NCBI GenBank assembly: GCA_951799445.1
Contig: OX637295.1
Location: forward strand, 5,518,001 to 5,582,000
Direction of reading: 5' to 3'
Length of the DNA: 64,000 bases
Origin: Pseudisothecium myosuroides
Lineage: Eukaryota > Streptophyta > Bryopsida > Hypnales > Lembophyllaceae
The translations under genes and the position numbers were made by a program. A model generated the notes under the pieces. That model worked only from the letters and a program-made list of their open reading frames with translations, ran no database searches and was not told the origin of the DNA. Below are positions 12,916 through 25,171 of this stretch, in pieces. Each line of letters starts with the position of its first letter. Positions within the stretch are counted from its first letter, which is position 1.

Positions 12916-13928
12916 GGCCATTCTTTCTTTTTCACTATCGGCATTCAACAATGATGCCATTGCTTTAAAATTTCACCTCCCTTGCATGTTAGATTACACT
13001 TAATGGTCTTCAATTCTCTTGTATTTAAATCAAAAAATGGCTCGCTCCAATATTATGATTGTTGAATATTTTGATTTAAATAATTGTTTTACAAAACAGT
13101 CAAGTGTTTGGTGTATAGTTTTGGTTACACAATCCTTGTACCATGTTTGCACTATTTAATGGATATGTCTATTGTATATAATTTATTTAAATCTTTGTAA
13201 TTTCATTTATAAATATAGACTTGTCTGGATGCAATTAAATGTGCACATCACTTAAGAACTACATTACAAAAAAATCAAACCTTCAAGAAGGTTGATAAAA
13301 AAAAATTTAAGATCTCCAATTCTCCAAAGAAATGAATCTGAAGCCATCTTAGCCACCTTAGCCTAGCCCTTCCCAACTAATACAATCCATATAGAGGCTG
13401 ATGGAATCGATGGTTGCAAATCAATCTGACTTCAAATCATAATTATGATGATCATGATTTGACATTGATCTGGATTCCGCAACACGCAGTGGAAATTCAT
13501 TTTTTGCAAATTGGCATTTAGTGTTTGAACTACTAGCACTCATTTGGCTTCAAGAGATGTTTGGATGGCAATTAATTTGTGCCTAATTTTGGTTAATTTG
13601 CATCTAATTTTGGCTTCCTTCTTCTACGCTTCTACCTCACTCAGCCATTGTTGTAATTACTTCTGGTCCACTTTTTGATCTTTTCACTGTTTTATTTTTA
13701 ATCCTTTTTATAATTAATAATTGAGATGCAATGGAGCCACAATTTAAAGTACAAGTTTTATTGTGCAGTCAAAGTACCGTGCCTTGATACTGCATGGGAG
13801 ACCTTTGCATGAACTAATACAAAGGTCAAATTTTTTTGGGGGACAAGATACAAGTGACAATAATCTAGATATTTGGTTAGACAGAAAGATATATCTAATT
13901 GATCCCATTAGTAAGAGAAGATTGCCAT
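12912..13928. other. AT-rich intergenic stretch
   Basis: No open frame, RNA gene or defined repeat was seen. Confidence 0.5.
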
Positions 13929-13932
13929 TTAA

Positions 13933-14854
13933 CCCCTAAAGGCCCAAAGTCCCCTCGGGGGACACTTGGGATTTCGGGCAGGCTCGTGCAACCTGAAATT
14001 TTGATCTGATTTTTTGAAACTTTTCTTGAAGATAGGAAATTACATTAGCTTTTCAAAAATATAATTTTTTTTTCAATCGATGCCCGGGAAAAAAAGTTAT
14101 GCCGCCCGAAGTCAAAAAAGCAGTTTGCCCAGGAGAAAAAAAAACTTTAAAAAATTAATTTTTTTTTTTTTTGATTTTATTTCTCAAAGATCATGTTTTT
14201 GTCTATATTTGAAGCTTTGATTCATTCTATTTGGACTCAGAATGAGAAAGTTATGGACAATCTTGATTTTTGGGCAATCTAAGTGTCTTCTTCAAAAAAA
14301 AACTTATAAAATTCATTTTTGAATGCAATTTTCAAAAAAATCCAAATTTTTTTTTTGAAAAGGTTAAGTTTGTTTGCAAGAACAATCCCACCGTTGGGAT
14401 TATGGTTTTTTAATTCCATCTAAGAGCTATTGAAGATTTAGTGTTTTGTTCAATTTTGGACCTACTTCTACCTAACAATTTTTTTATATGTGAAAATCAA
14501 GTTTTGACATTCTGAAATTTTTTTCCCTGACTTTCAACTCAAATGTTCAACATAAAAAATTTTAACTTTATGGTGTGTAGTGCAAAAAAAATCCACAAAT
14601 GGCCGTCAAAGTCATCTGAAATTGCAATCCAGAGTTCAAAAAAACTTCTTTTTCCAACTTCAAACGCTAATATCTTCCAATCCATACGGTCAAACTTCAT
14701 GAAATTTTTACCACATGATCTGAGACAAGTGAAGTACAAGATCCTATGGTTAGATTCTAAAAAAAAGTTTTTTTTTTGGTTTAGGGAGTGATTACAGCAG
14801 AAATGGCAGTTGTCAGTGGTTTCGGAGTGAGAAAATGCCTTGGGCCTTTAGGGG
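13933..14854 (+). mobile_element. TTAA-flanked TIR element, 922 bp (best-preserved copy)
   Basis: TTAA lies at 13929-13932 and 14855-14858. The TIR CCCCTAAAGGCCCAA is perfect for 15 bp at both ends. The interior is shared with the copies at 7908 (reverse), 40300 and 41660, including a conserved stretch about an ATTTTTAATTCCATCT-like region near 14410. No transposase; the short open frames inside start with no convincing context. Confidence 0.7.
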
Positions 14855-14859
14855 TTAAC

Positions 14860-17109
14860 AATGTTAACATTCTTCTTGAGTTCATTGGATTTTTGGGCTA
14901 TGCATGCAATTCACAAAGAAGTTGCAAGCAATTGGATGCTAATATTGTTGAAAGGCAAAGGTTGAAATTAGATGTCAAGTATTTAAGAGGAATAGTACAA
15001 GACAACCATATAAGAGAGCAACAATTAGTTGAGTAAAGGGGGAATTATTTTAATACTAGATGAAAATTCTATTTTTAAGAGTGCATTGACTGTTGCTTTG
15101 GATCGATGAATTGAAAAAAGAAATGTAGACGGAAAGAACTCCTTGTAGCCACTCATCCCATAGAATTAGAAAGAGCTAGTTCAAAAATTTAGGAGACTAG
15201 TACAACATTGTTGAAATTATAAAGCAAATGGAATCTACATGATATCTCATATGGCTCTCGGAAGCAAGCTCAATCTCAAAAAGACATCGCAAATCTTTTT
15301 CAATCTAGAGATCATGCAAAATTGCTACAAAGATTGCTACATGGTGCCATTGCACTTGCTAAAGTGAAGCCAATTCAAGCAGATAATGCAAGATATAAAA
15401 AACAAAGGTTGTGCGATCTAATTGAAACTCAAGTTTAGTTTGAGGAAGTTACTCACCTCTATTTTCTCGAAAAAATAAAAACATAGCATGCTATAAACAC
15501 CTGCTCTTTGGTTTGTTGGAGTTGATATTCAGTTGATATTACAAATTAGAACTTAGAGAAAATTGGTAGAGGAATGGGACAACACAAAGTTCTGGGAATA
15601 AATGATATATAGGAATAAGATAACGCAAGAAGGTTACAACGCATTGTTTTGAGTTTTTACTAAAAGTGCAAAAACAAGTTGTCAAAGTGTTTGTATCAAT
15701 TTCTTATTGCTGAAGCCATATCACGTTAGTTTGTTGAGGAAGGAATTGAATTCGAAATTCAAAGAATTTGTAGGCGATTAATATTCAATCAATAATGTAT
15801 TGGAGATCCCTACAAAGATGAATTCTAAATAAAAGCTTGCTAAACCATTGCGGTTAAAGCTGAATGAATTCAATTCATTGTTTGTTGATATTGAAGTTGT
15901 GCAAAAAACTATGGTGATTTTGTACCAAGTTTCTCTAGAAGATAAAATTCAATCACCATTGTATTGTCCATTGCAAGGTCAATTGCCATTTTACTGTAAA
16001 GTTTGAGCTTATGTATTAGTAGCTATTAGTAAGTATAAGAGTTATAAACTAAGATGTAATTGCTATGATAGCAGAAATTGGAAATCTACTCATCTTTGTG
16101 ATAAAAATGGACAAGGCAAAGATTGTACATGAATAAATTCAAAAGGGTGAATATTACTTTGATGAATCAAGCTTTGAATTCAAACATATACGTTAAAAGA
16201 TGTGCAATATTTCAATGCTCAATTAGAACAAGAGATTTGGCCACTATAATGTTTTCAAGTTGAAAAAAAAATCATGAAATAATAGCATGGGTATTTAATC
16301 AAACCAAGATTCTATAATTAACTTTGGCACAAGAAATTGGACAAATGTTCGATGTACCTAGGGTGGAAAGTTTTAAAGTTCAGTGGTGCATCTTAGTGCC
16401 TATACAAAGATTATAAAATGCTTGTATGGCCTTAGTCATGGTGCATATGCTTCAATGACTTGCATGTATCATGGCCAAAAGAAAACACAATCTACGACCA
16501 CAATTGTTACTCAAGCGCAAGTTGCATTTGCCAAAAAGGAACAATTAATTGGATGGGATGACTGTTTGCAAGTGCAGTGGATTCTAAACCCTTTTCTAGT
16601 GATGCTACAATAGAACATTGGAAGCCTATTCTGCCAATGAAACTAGAGAGGGTTCATAATTGCATAATGCATGCTTTTAATCAAATCATTGAGAAGATTG
16701 TTCATCTCTACTTCTAGTTTATCTAGACCATTAGAGATGAAGCCTTCAAATAAGACGCAATTCATGAAGTGCAAAAAGTATTATCAACTACTGGAATGCA
16801 TTAGGGTAACGTCAAGATTTTTAAGGTCAAAAAGCTCTCAGGCAAAAACAACAAGAAGCCTTCACTTAATGGCGCTCATGTTGCACATCTATTTACGACT
16901 TTGCTACTAGAAGACAGATCAAAGGTACCTTATACAAAGATATGGTGAATGCAATTTTTTTTTGACAATGGTGAAAATAAGAGATTGAAACTTGAAGTTT
17001 GGTCTAATTTGGAAGATTTCAGACCATACTTCACAGATTTAATTTTGATCGATGAACTCAAGTCTCAATTTAAGGGAAAAAATTGAAAAGTGGGGCTGGT
17101 CATATGTGG
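14860..17109. other. Decayed coding-like sequence, origin unknown
   Basis: The base composition is less AT-rich than its surroundings. Short open stretches on the plus strand (for example around 15180-15440 and 16380-16910) look protein-like but are broken by many stops and frameshifts. It is most likely an old transposon body. No catalytic motif of a transposase or reverse transcriptase could be recognised. Confidence 0.35.
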
Positions 17110-17111
17110 TA

Positions 17112-17303
17112 CAGTAGAACCTCTCTTAGTGCATAGTGTTGGAACTATGCACTAAGAGAGGTTTTATGCAGTTGTACAGTTGTAGTAATGGCAGTTGACT
17201 AATGCGGCTTCTAACTAGACTATTCTACAAATTAACTCCTTGAAATTGGCCCCACCCATGAACCTCTCTTACTGCATATTGTGCACTAAGAGAGGTTCTA
17301 CTA
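17112..17303. mobile_element. Pogo/Tc1-like MITE, 192 bp
   Basis: TA lies on both sides (17110-17111, 17304-17305). The ends CAGTAGAACCTCTCTTA and TAAGAGAGGTTCTACTA are inverted repeats. Near each end a second inverted copy of the CCTCTCTTA...TAAGAGAGG motif forms a terminal hairpin around GCATA/TATGC. Confidence 0.6.
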
Positions 17304-17305
17304 TA

Positions 17306-18146
17306 GCATTCAGGGAAACTCATGTCACCCACTACATCATAAATGAACCAATGCTGAAAACTTTGAATTTTAGTTTATAAATTTTTTGTTTGCTATAGTA
17401 TGTTTGAAAGAGAAAATACTAAAGTAGTAACACTGTGCTCTATTTCAACATACAATTGTTAGGCATGCAACGCACATTGTAAATACCTCGGTGAATATAT
17501 ACAACAGTCTTGCAATCTGGTCACATGTGCTAGGGCATGGAGTTCTCACATTATACTGCAAAGTCAGCCTACCAAAGATATACTCAACACTCATGTAGTC
17601 AATCTAAAAAAATTTCATTGGTTTAGACATATATTTAGTAGTATAGGATTATCCAACACAAATTTTGGAACTAGGAAAAGCCATATTTTGAGACAAATGG
17701 ATGCATTTCAAGACACAAAAAAAGGACTTGAAGCAAAGGCCCAATACTATAGAAGAGGGAAGCATCTATTTCTTCCAATGTTCAAGCTCATTGGGGATTA
17801 TAGCAAAACAAAATGTGATTAAGTAGGTAGCAAGTATATACCCCAAGTAGATGTAGTAGATCCAAGTACCTGCAACGAAGCACTTGCTTATATATGAAGC
17901 TGAGGCCCCCTACTCAACTTTGGATATAATCACTAACCGTTTGGGAGGGAAGACATCACTTGTTGTCTTTCTACTTTTGTTTCTACAATTCACCTACATC
18001 TAATATTAAGTAAGTGAGTAAATTTTTCTTCTTTGAGCAAACTATAATAACAATGAAAATCAAGAAAAAATACATTTAAACAAACCATAGTAATAATGAG
18101 AATCACCTTTTCATTTATTGCATGACCTCCGTGCACCTAGTGCTTT
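17306..18146. other. AT-rich intergenic stretch
   Basis: No gene or clear repeat is supported. Confidence 0.5.
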
Positions 18147-18368
18147 CATTAGAAGAGGAAGGGTTGTTTTAAGTGAGTTTTTAAGTATAGTCCTAAATAT
18201 AAGATTATAAGTAATGACCTTTAAACAGATTTTCAGTAAAAATTTACTAGAAATAGACATATTTCTAATACATTTTTACTGAAAATCTCTTTAAAGGTCA
18301 TTATTCATAATCTTATGTCTAGGACTATACTTAAAAACTAACTTAAAACAACCCTTCTTCTTATCGTG
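18147..18368. mobile_element. CACTA-type fold-back MITE, 222 bp, decayed ends
   Basis: The two arms pair for about 95 bp each (shared core TTTTTAAGTATAGTCCTA and its inverse). It is the same family as 24951-25171. The ends have drifted from CACTACAAGAG to CATTAGAAGAG and CACGATAAGAAG. TTT flanks both sides. Confidence 0.6.
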
Positions 18369-19632
18369 TTTTCTATCCAACACCATCTGTACTTTTGAAC
18401 GTAGTCATTAGAAAAAATTTGAACCCTCTAAGAGGCCTTTTAATTTTGACAACGCTCCAATATATTGAGCCTAGATTTGGTACATTAGAATGTGTGTAAG
18501 ATGTCTCTACCTTGCATGACTTTTTTGTTGTACAAGAGCTCATCCATCCATTTAATAAAGTATTCCAAAGATTAATTGTAAGAACCAAGTACTAGGCATA
18601 GCCACATAGCCTATTTTATGATTTAGGCCAAACACATACCATCATGCATGTACAATTGCAATGTTTTTAGCAATCATTCTTGTGTAGAGTTGCATGTGAG
18701 CTAAAGACTTCTCTGTAGTTGTCTGATTACAATACATTCAAATTGACAAGATTCACAAGATGGAGTTTGGAAATTCAAGAGTCACTTTGTCGTTGATGTT
18801 GCAAATTATGTAGACTAAAGGCATTTAGCATCAATTTAAGACACTAAATTTACATACGTTTTTTAGTAGGAATTTTTGAGGAAGTATAAGGACAATTTTT
18901 TTTTAACAGGTTGTTCTCTTTAACAACAAGATGACAAATAAGGTGACACTAGAAACTCAAAGAGACAACTTAGTCTTAGTCATTGACAACATGGTAAAGA
19001 CAAATGGTGGTCAGCCATGTACTTGCAAGACCTCGAAGGCCCAACTCAGGTTTTATTCTATCCTCTCACTTCTCTCTTTCAAAGAGAAGGCTATTGGTAT
19101 TCATAATCTAGAAGTTACAATGTTGTCTATTTGGTTAAAAGTCACTATATGGTGTTGTTGGCTAATGACCTTGTGTTTTTGTATGCCATGACCACGCATT
19201 GAAAATGGAGCAGGAAAAATCCAAGTTCAAGCGGGAAAAAGTATGAGCAAGGGATTTTGAAGAAGGTGAGTTGTGTATCCAGAATTTGATTGAGGTGTGA
19301 TGGTCGTGGTTTGATTGGCGCTTTCAAGACAAAGGCATTAGAAGAAAAATGAGGCCTTAGGAGGGCCATTTTAGGGTTGTTCTTCAAACTGTGAACTAGA
19401 GTGCATTGCTGGTCAGAATATAAAATTCTTAAAAAATTAATTGAAAAATATTATCTAACATGGCAATTTCTCAAATGCGTCAAATTTTTGATGTGGCGAA
19501 GTTCCCAATCATTTGTAAATAAAGGATATTTAATTTTTACAAAAATATAATTTTTTAATCATGCCATCATTCAATTGTCCTACACAATTTAGGCTTGTAA
19601 TTTTTATTTTTTTATTTTTATTTTTTTGGAAT
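18369..19632. other. Intergenic stretch with repeat fragments
   Basis: No gene is supported. A segment at about 18785-18830 resembles 20855-20895, suggesting a duplicated old coding-like element. About 19340-19500 looks like a degenerate member of the CATTAG MITE family. Confidence 0.4.
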
Positions 19633-19917
19633 CATTAGATTTTTTGAAGATATGAAAAGACCATCTCAAGGTTGTTCTCTTTGCTATAAACCAGTATACT
19701 ACTAGTCAGAATATTAAATAATAATATAAATTAAAAAACATTTAAAATTAAAAATATTATTTATTTTAATATTTAAAAATCAATTAAATAACATTACTAG
19801 ATGTGGCAGTCTCTCGACCATGTTAGATTGCTGATGTGGCAAAGTTCTAATGTTGCCCGTTGTCCAGGAACTTAGGGGAACTTGCAGTCTTGTTTAGGAT
19901 TCAAAAAACATCTAATG
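19633..19917. mobile_element. CATTAG-type MITE, 285 bp
   Basis: It starts CATTAGATTTTTTG and ends CAAAAAACATCTAATG. The AT-rich centre is flanked by GTGGCAGTC and ATGTGGCAAAG motifs typical of this family (see 38235, 55817, 63814). No coding capacity. Confidence 0.6.
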
Positions 19918-20043
19918 ATGATCGATTTTAAATCGACCTGTTTGAAGGATCATATCATGGAAAGTATTTAATTTCAAGAGAATTTTTTTTTTGGCTAGAT
20001 TGAGGAAGTTACATTGCATACGTTGGTAAAAGAGCCCAATATT

Positions 20044-20244
20044 CACTATAAGAAACTCGTGTTTTAGGTGAAAAATTTTAGGTGACATCCAATGTGACAA
20101 CCCGTGTTTTTATGTCAACAATAACGTCCGCCATAACATCAAAATGTTATGGCAGACGTTATTGTTGGCATAAAAACACGGCCGGGTTTGTCACATTGGA
20201 TGTCACCTAAAATTTATCACCTAAAACATAGATTCCTTATAGTG
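20044..20244. mobile_element. CACTA-type fold-back MITE, 201 bp
   Basis: The ends CACTATAAGAAA and GATTCCTTATAGTG are inverted. A 3-bp ATT duplication flanks it (20041-20043, 20245-20247), as expected for CACTA elements. The two arms pair almost throughout, so a transcript would form a long hairpin. Confidence 0.7.
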
Positions 20245-20523
20245 ATTTGAATGAATGAAAATTTTATATGATCCTTCAAAATTAGTACGTCAATATGTCC
20301 AAAATGTGTCCGAAAATCAATATCTTAAAAGCACTAAGTACAATAAGTTTCCAAATTCTTAGGCCAATTCATGAGCAAAATAACCTAGCAAGAGATAAGC
20401 TTCAATATCTTTGGAGATGGATTATTTGCGACGTTGTATATCTTTTCAAGATTGGCATTGGTTCACTTTTTTGTTAGCCTCACCTAGCTTCCCAACCAAC
20501 AACTTGAATTTGACTGGGACATC

Positions 20524-21062
20524 CTAGCCCATGTGTATTTGCACTTCATGTTGATGGTGGGATATTGGATAATTTGATCTAGCTTTAAACTTCAGCAGTT
20601 GAAGAGGATTTTCAAAATCCACTATCTCAGAGTAAAAATCAATGAGGGTGACATCAAGTTGGTGCTCCATTTTATGAATTGAATTCATGAGGGAGCTACC
20701 CGCTTTTCTTAGAGTCTTAGATAAAATTGACATACAAAGTCTGCCTTGCAATGCGGGAAAACCCCCACAAATGATGGGCAATTAACGGTGCATTGGATGA
20801 TATCATCAATGTTGATGGTCTTTGACTTCCATTCTGGATCCATCAAGTCTACAAACACTTCGTCATTGATGTGATTGCAAATTGTGTAGACTAAAGGCGT
20901 TCTAGTTGGGGATGATGATGACATGAACAAGTCGACAAAGACATAGAGTGGCATGAACCATTGGATGTGAGACCAGAGCAAGCTAGTACAATGCTTCATT
21001 GCAGCCCTAAAATCCAATTGCATCTTTGTCCGGAATGTCTCTAAAGTCAGCATGTCCGTCAA
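20524..21062 (-). pseudogene. Coding-like remnant with a frameshift, family unknown
   Basis: Two minus-strand open frames overlap at 20709-20781: one (21062 to 20709, 117 codons, no ATG start) and one (20781 to 20524, 85 codons). The shared composition and direct overlap suggest one reading frame broken by an indel, with the sequence carrying on through residues such as FPALQGRLCMSILSKTLRK. No domain was recognised. A related fragment near 18785-18830 shows that it is repetitive. Confidence 0.3.
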
Positions 21063-21480
21063 GGCCTAGAAAGTAGAAGTGAACTCGAGTTGGTGAATCT
21101 CCTTCAACTCTCCATATAGTCTTTTTTTTTGCAAGTGGGACACATGTCCAACAATAGAAAAAACACGCTATAATCATATAGCTCATGAGCGCTTTGATGG
21201 TGATAAATCATGGTACCAATCTTCACGTGCATCTCCATGACAAGCCCAACAATTAATGCAAGATGAATCCAATCATTGTGCTCAACTTAGGAACAAATCT
21301 ACATTGATAATCACATACAATGAGTGTTAATTAGCATGTCAAAAGCATTCCATACTATCTACTTTTCAAATATTGAGGATAGAAAAATTATATGCATACT
21401 CATTGATAGTCAGTTCTTTATATAAAACAAGATAAGGTGCAAGGACGTAAAATTTTATGTACATAATGCGGGGTTGTCAC
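21063..21480. other. Intergenic stretch
   Basis: No gene or clear repeat is supported. Confidence 0.4.
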
Positions 21481-22140
21481 ATCGGGTGGTTCAAGGTCAC
21501 CAGACGTTTTGAACAGATAGGCTAACCAGATGGGATAGACGGAAGGGACGGAGAAGATGGATGGACAAGATGGACGGCTTTTAGGGTTTAGGGCTTGAAA
21601 TTTTGCAAAGTGAAAAAAATACTATGATTTACTTTTACTACGTGATGTGGCATGGGCTCTGGAGACATGGCATTCTTTGTTAGAAGCAAGGCGTAGACGC
21701 TAGGGGCGGGGATGTATGGTACGGGCAAGAATGTCATTGTGTGGTCGTAGATGCAGACGGGCGAAAACTTAATATTCTTGGGCATGGACATCTAAATGAG
21801 GGTGGAAACATTGTTGCATAGGCGCAAACGCAGATGGGAGGAAATGTAGAATGTTTGGACGCAAACATTTGGGCGAGGATGCAGATGTCATTGTCTAGGC
21901 ATAGACTCAGACGGGCTCCAATATAAAATGTTTGGACGTAGACGTATCGATAAGGGCGGAAATTTGGGTGATCTTGGGGTGCGATCGCAAGTTGGGTATA
22001 GAGAAAACTTTGCATACCTAGGCGGGGACAATATTAGGTTGAGGTAGAAGTGCTATTAAGTCGAAGACGGGATGTTGTTGGCCAAGCGGGAACGTTGTTT
22101 GGTTGGGTAGGGACTTAACCCCTAAAGCATGTTTGGTTGG
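21481..22140. repeat. G-rich degenerate repeat block
   Basis: It is built of short degenerate units such as GGGCGGAAA, TTTGGACG.AGACG and GGGACG.TATT. The part at about 22000-22140 is related to 37740-37860. At 22115-22127 it contains TTAA plus CCCCTAAAG, a possible remnant of a TTAA-family end; the related sequence at 37806-37820 lacks these nine bases. Confidence 0.45.
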
Positions 22141-23149
22141 TGCAGATTTCTGGGAAGGCAGAGAGGTGTACAATGAATGGATATGGTATACATCATAGTA
22201 CTTAAAGCATCATGCTATTGAATTTTTAGCCCAAATTTTTTGAGTTGGTAGGAATGGTATCCATGGTGTTATGGTAGATTTTTCAAAAAAATTTGACACA
22301 TGTAAAACCTTCAATAAATTCTCTATACGGTGGAGTTGGTTCAAGCAAGACAAAATTTACTGTCCTCGGTGCCTTCAACAGGCTGTAAAATTTGTATATT
22401 GTATTGGAATTTCTCAAAGAAAATTGTGCCCTTTTACGCTAGAAGTTCATTTTTTAAATGAACATATTTGAATTATGAATTTTGCCTCATAATTTCACAG
22501 CAATTAAGATTAAAGAAGGAGCGTTTGCAAATACAACAAACTTCAATGTGTTCGGAGAACGCTTAGGCTAGGACACAGTTGAGGCGGAAAAAGACATGAC
22601 AGACAGCAATGTAGGACAAGAGTGCACAACAACGTACACAAGCTTATCTCTATAGTTGATCACACATGACCTTTAATAAGCAGTCATGTTAGTTTCAGCA
22701 GACGGGTAGGCCGATCCACCCTTCAGCTGACAAGGGAGCCAATAAGCAATAGTTGGTCTATTGCCTACGACACTTATGTGTTCTTGTGTCCCTGACCATG
22801 GCACCAATGATCTCTACCCTAAAATCTTAAAATACAATCTATAACAACCAAGAAAGAAACACAACCACGGCAATAGAGCAATGCCGAAGGAGGAATCGAT
22901 TTGGGAGCTAATAGGAGCTAACTAGCTAACGAAAGGAAAAAAACTCCACTCATAAATATCACTGAATTCAATACAAGCTATCAAAAAATCTATGAAACTT
23001 AAAGTAGCGGAGTGACTAAAGGTACAAGACATTGACCTAGGTGCTCAACATTGTCCCTGTAAAAATAGATATGTAACCTTGATCATCTCCTTGTGACAAA
23101 ATGGCAATGTGAAACAAACTTACTTCTGCTCGTCTACTGAGTAACTAAT
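22141..23149. other. Intergenic stretch
   Basis: No gene is supported. The sequence from about 22540 is less AT-rich and could include eroded flanks of the PPR fragment to its right. Confidence 0.35.
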
Positions 23150-23363
23150 TGAGTAACATTTGATTGTCAATTGGAGCAGTGAGATCATGAAGCGATTGAA
23201 ATAATGAAAGATCTTTTCTTCCTTCTATAGTAACCTACATGGTCGGTATAGAGTTCACAGCCACCTTGCTTGGATCTTGCAAACTCTGGAAAAACTCTAT
23301 AGCTTCATCATATCGTCCAACACTTCCATAAGCATGTAGATACAAGACCGATGAAATATCCTA
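23150..23363 (-). pseudogene. Pentatricopeptide-repeat (PPR) gene fragment
   Basis: After a splice-acceptor-like TTTGCAG (23370-23364) the minus strand encodes one good PPR-type helix-turn-helix (YLHAYGSVGRYDEAIEFF, followed by a QSLQDPSK linker). A TAG then interrupts the frame, which continues open for about 30 codons to a second TAG near 23150. PPR proteins bind organelle RNA; this piece is a single repeat and cannot be functional alone. It is read as a broken or captured exon. Homology is by motif only. Confidence 0.4.
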
Positions 23364-23693
23364 CTGCAAAGATAGAGAATAAATTAGAGACATCTGGAAT
23401 ATCTAGATGAACTTCTCCAAAGAAACCAATCCCATTATTAAACAAAAGTTAGGATGTGCAAACTAGAGAATGGACTACCTTGATAATTATCTCTTGTAAA
23501 GACTGTCACAATTTTAGTAAACAAAACATGTCCAAATAAGATGAATTACAATTGTCTGCTTTTAGTCTCTGCCCACACTAATCAAGTAGCGCTAATAAGC
23601 GAACGGGAACGTCACAATAGATTGTTGCAACATTAATGCCCTCTGGAGCCTACCCTACCATTGCCAATCCAATCTATCATCCATCTCACACCC
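23364..23693. other. Intergenic stretch
   Basis: No gene or defined repeat is supported; it may hold intron sequence of the PPR fragment. Confidence 0.35.
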
Positions 23694-23991
23694 CATCACA
23701 AAGTTTAGAACCTGAGGTTTGTCAACAATTATCATGTGGTTATCGTTGTTTCATGGGTTTGCACGTTAATATACAAAATATTGCAACATTACTCTTTGCA
23801 TTACTTTACAATTTATTGCATCGTTACGATGCATTATTTGCAACTGAAAGTAATGCATTATAACAATGTGATAAATTGTAAAGTATTGCATCGTAGTGAT
23901 GCATTAAATTGTATATTAACGTGCAAACCCATGAAACAACGATAACCACATGATAATTGTTAACAAACCACAAGTTCTAAATTTTGTGATG
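23694..23991. mobile_element. Fold-back element, CATCACAAAG family, copy 1 (298 bp)
   Basis: The two arms pair nearly end to end. The ends are CATCACAAAGTTTAGA and its inverse. The outer arm to about CATGGGTTTG is shared with the copies at 30579 and 49095. The core contains small palindromes of TGCATCGTTACGATGCA type. No open frame with a real start; no obvious target duplication. Confidence 0.7.
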
Positions 23992-24950
23992 CCTTGACTC
24001 TTAAATGCAATGCACATCGATCATAAACCCAACTTGAAAGAATTTTTTGCTTCTCTCTCTATAACAATCAATGAATAAACAATTCAGACAATCATCTCCA
24101 ATTATGTCAAAAGAAACCTTAACTTCATTTTGCCAATTGCATCATATAGAATCTTCAACCATAGCATCTGACGCTCTATACCCTAAACCCTAAAATACAA
24201 TCTTCAATGAACAAGCAAGAAATATGTTAGCTAGTAGCTCTCTACATCAATGCACATGATCATCATGAGTTGCGTGAAGAAGCACCCTAACTTCATTTCA
24301 GAGGAATGCATTCTAAGATTTTTAGGTAGAAGAATACATTGACAAGTAGAGATGGCTTAATGAGGTCTTATAATTGGTTGTAGCTCCTCAAGAGACGAGA
24401 ATAGCGATCGGGTATGACTAAAAACAGAACCAACCCTTTCAATTGCCTATTCTACTACAATAAGTACTTCGCATCGTTACTAGAGTGGATAGTTGTGTAC
24501 ACACTAGGCAAACTAGACTTAAAAATATCATAAAAAAACGTTTTTTAGATTGCGAATTTGATCCCCTTGCTTGAAGAACTAGTAGATATTCAGATTAGAA
24601 TCCAAGGGAATGTCCCTCTCCCCATCCCACATGGATGTAATTCCAACTGCTATTGACTCACTTGGCCTCTTGCAAAAACTACATATCTAACACATCCAAA
24701 ACCGTGCATATGTAGAGTGTATTTCCTTGACCTCCTACGTATTCTCCTCAAAATACACAAAATCGACCATTCTTACAGGCAAGTGATTGCAAAAAACACT
24801 TCATGTTTTTGGCTCAAAAACGCAATTTTGGCTATACGACTGCCAATACTATGCAATACTACCAATACTATGTGTCAGCAGTGCGCCTACAAATCTAAAC
24901 CGTTGATTCAAGGCACCTGCAGATCCTAACCGTCAATTCAATACTATGTA
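23992..24950. other. Intergenic stretch
   Basis: No gene is supported. Two copies of CCCTAAA at about 24180-24195 are too short to call a telomeric repeat. Confidence 0.4.
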
Positions 24951-25171
24951 CACTACAAGAGAAAGGGGTGTTTAAGTGAGTTTTTAAGTATAGTCCTAGA
25001 CACATGATTTTAAGTAATGACCTTTGAGGAGACTTTTAGCAAAATTTTACTTAAAACACAAGTTTTTTAAGTAAAATTTTGCTGAAAATCTCCTTAAAGG
25101 TCATTACTTAAAATCATGTGTCTAGGACTATACTTAAAAACTCACTTAAAACACCTCTTTCTCTTGTAGTG
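24951..25171. mobile_element. CACTA-type fold-back MITE, 221 bp
   Basis: The 20-bp ends CACTACAAGAGAAAGGGGTG and the near-perfect inverse close the element. GTA is duplicated on both sides (24948-24950, 25172-25174). The arms pair for about 95 bp. It lies only 10 bp left of the large CACTA element at 25182. Confidence 0.8.

Noticed and set aside
24180..24195. CCCTAAACCCTAAA, telomere-like
   Set aside because: Two units only; it occurs by chance often in plant DNA.
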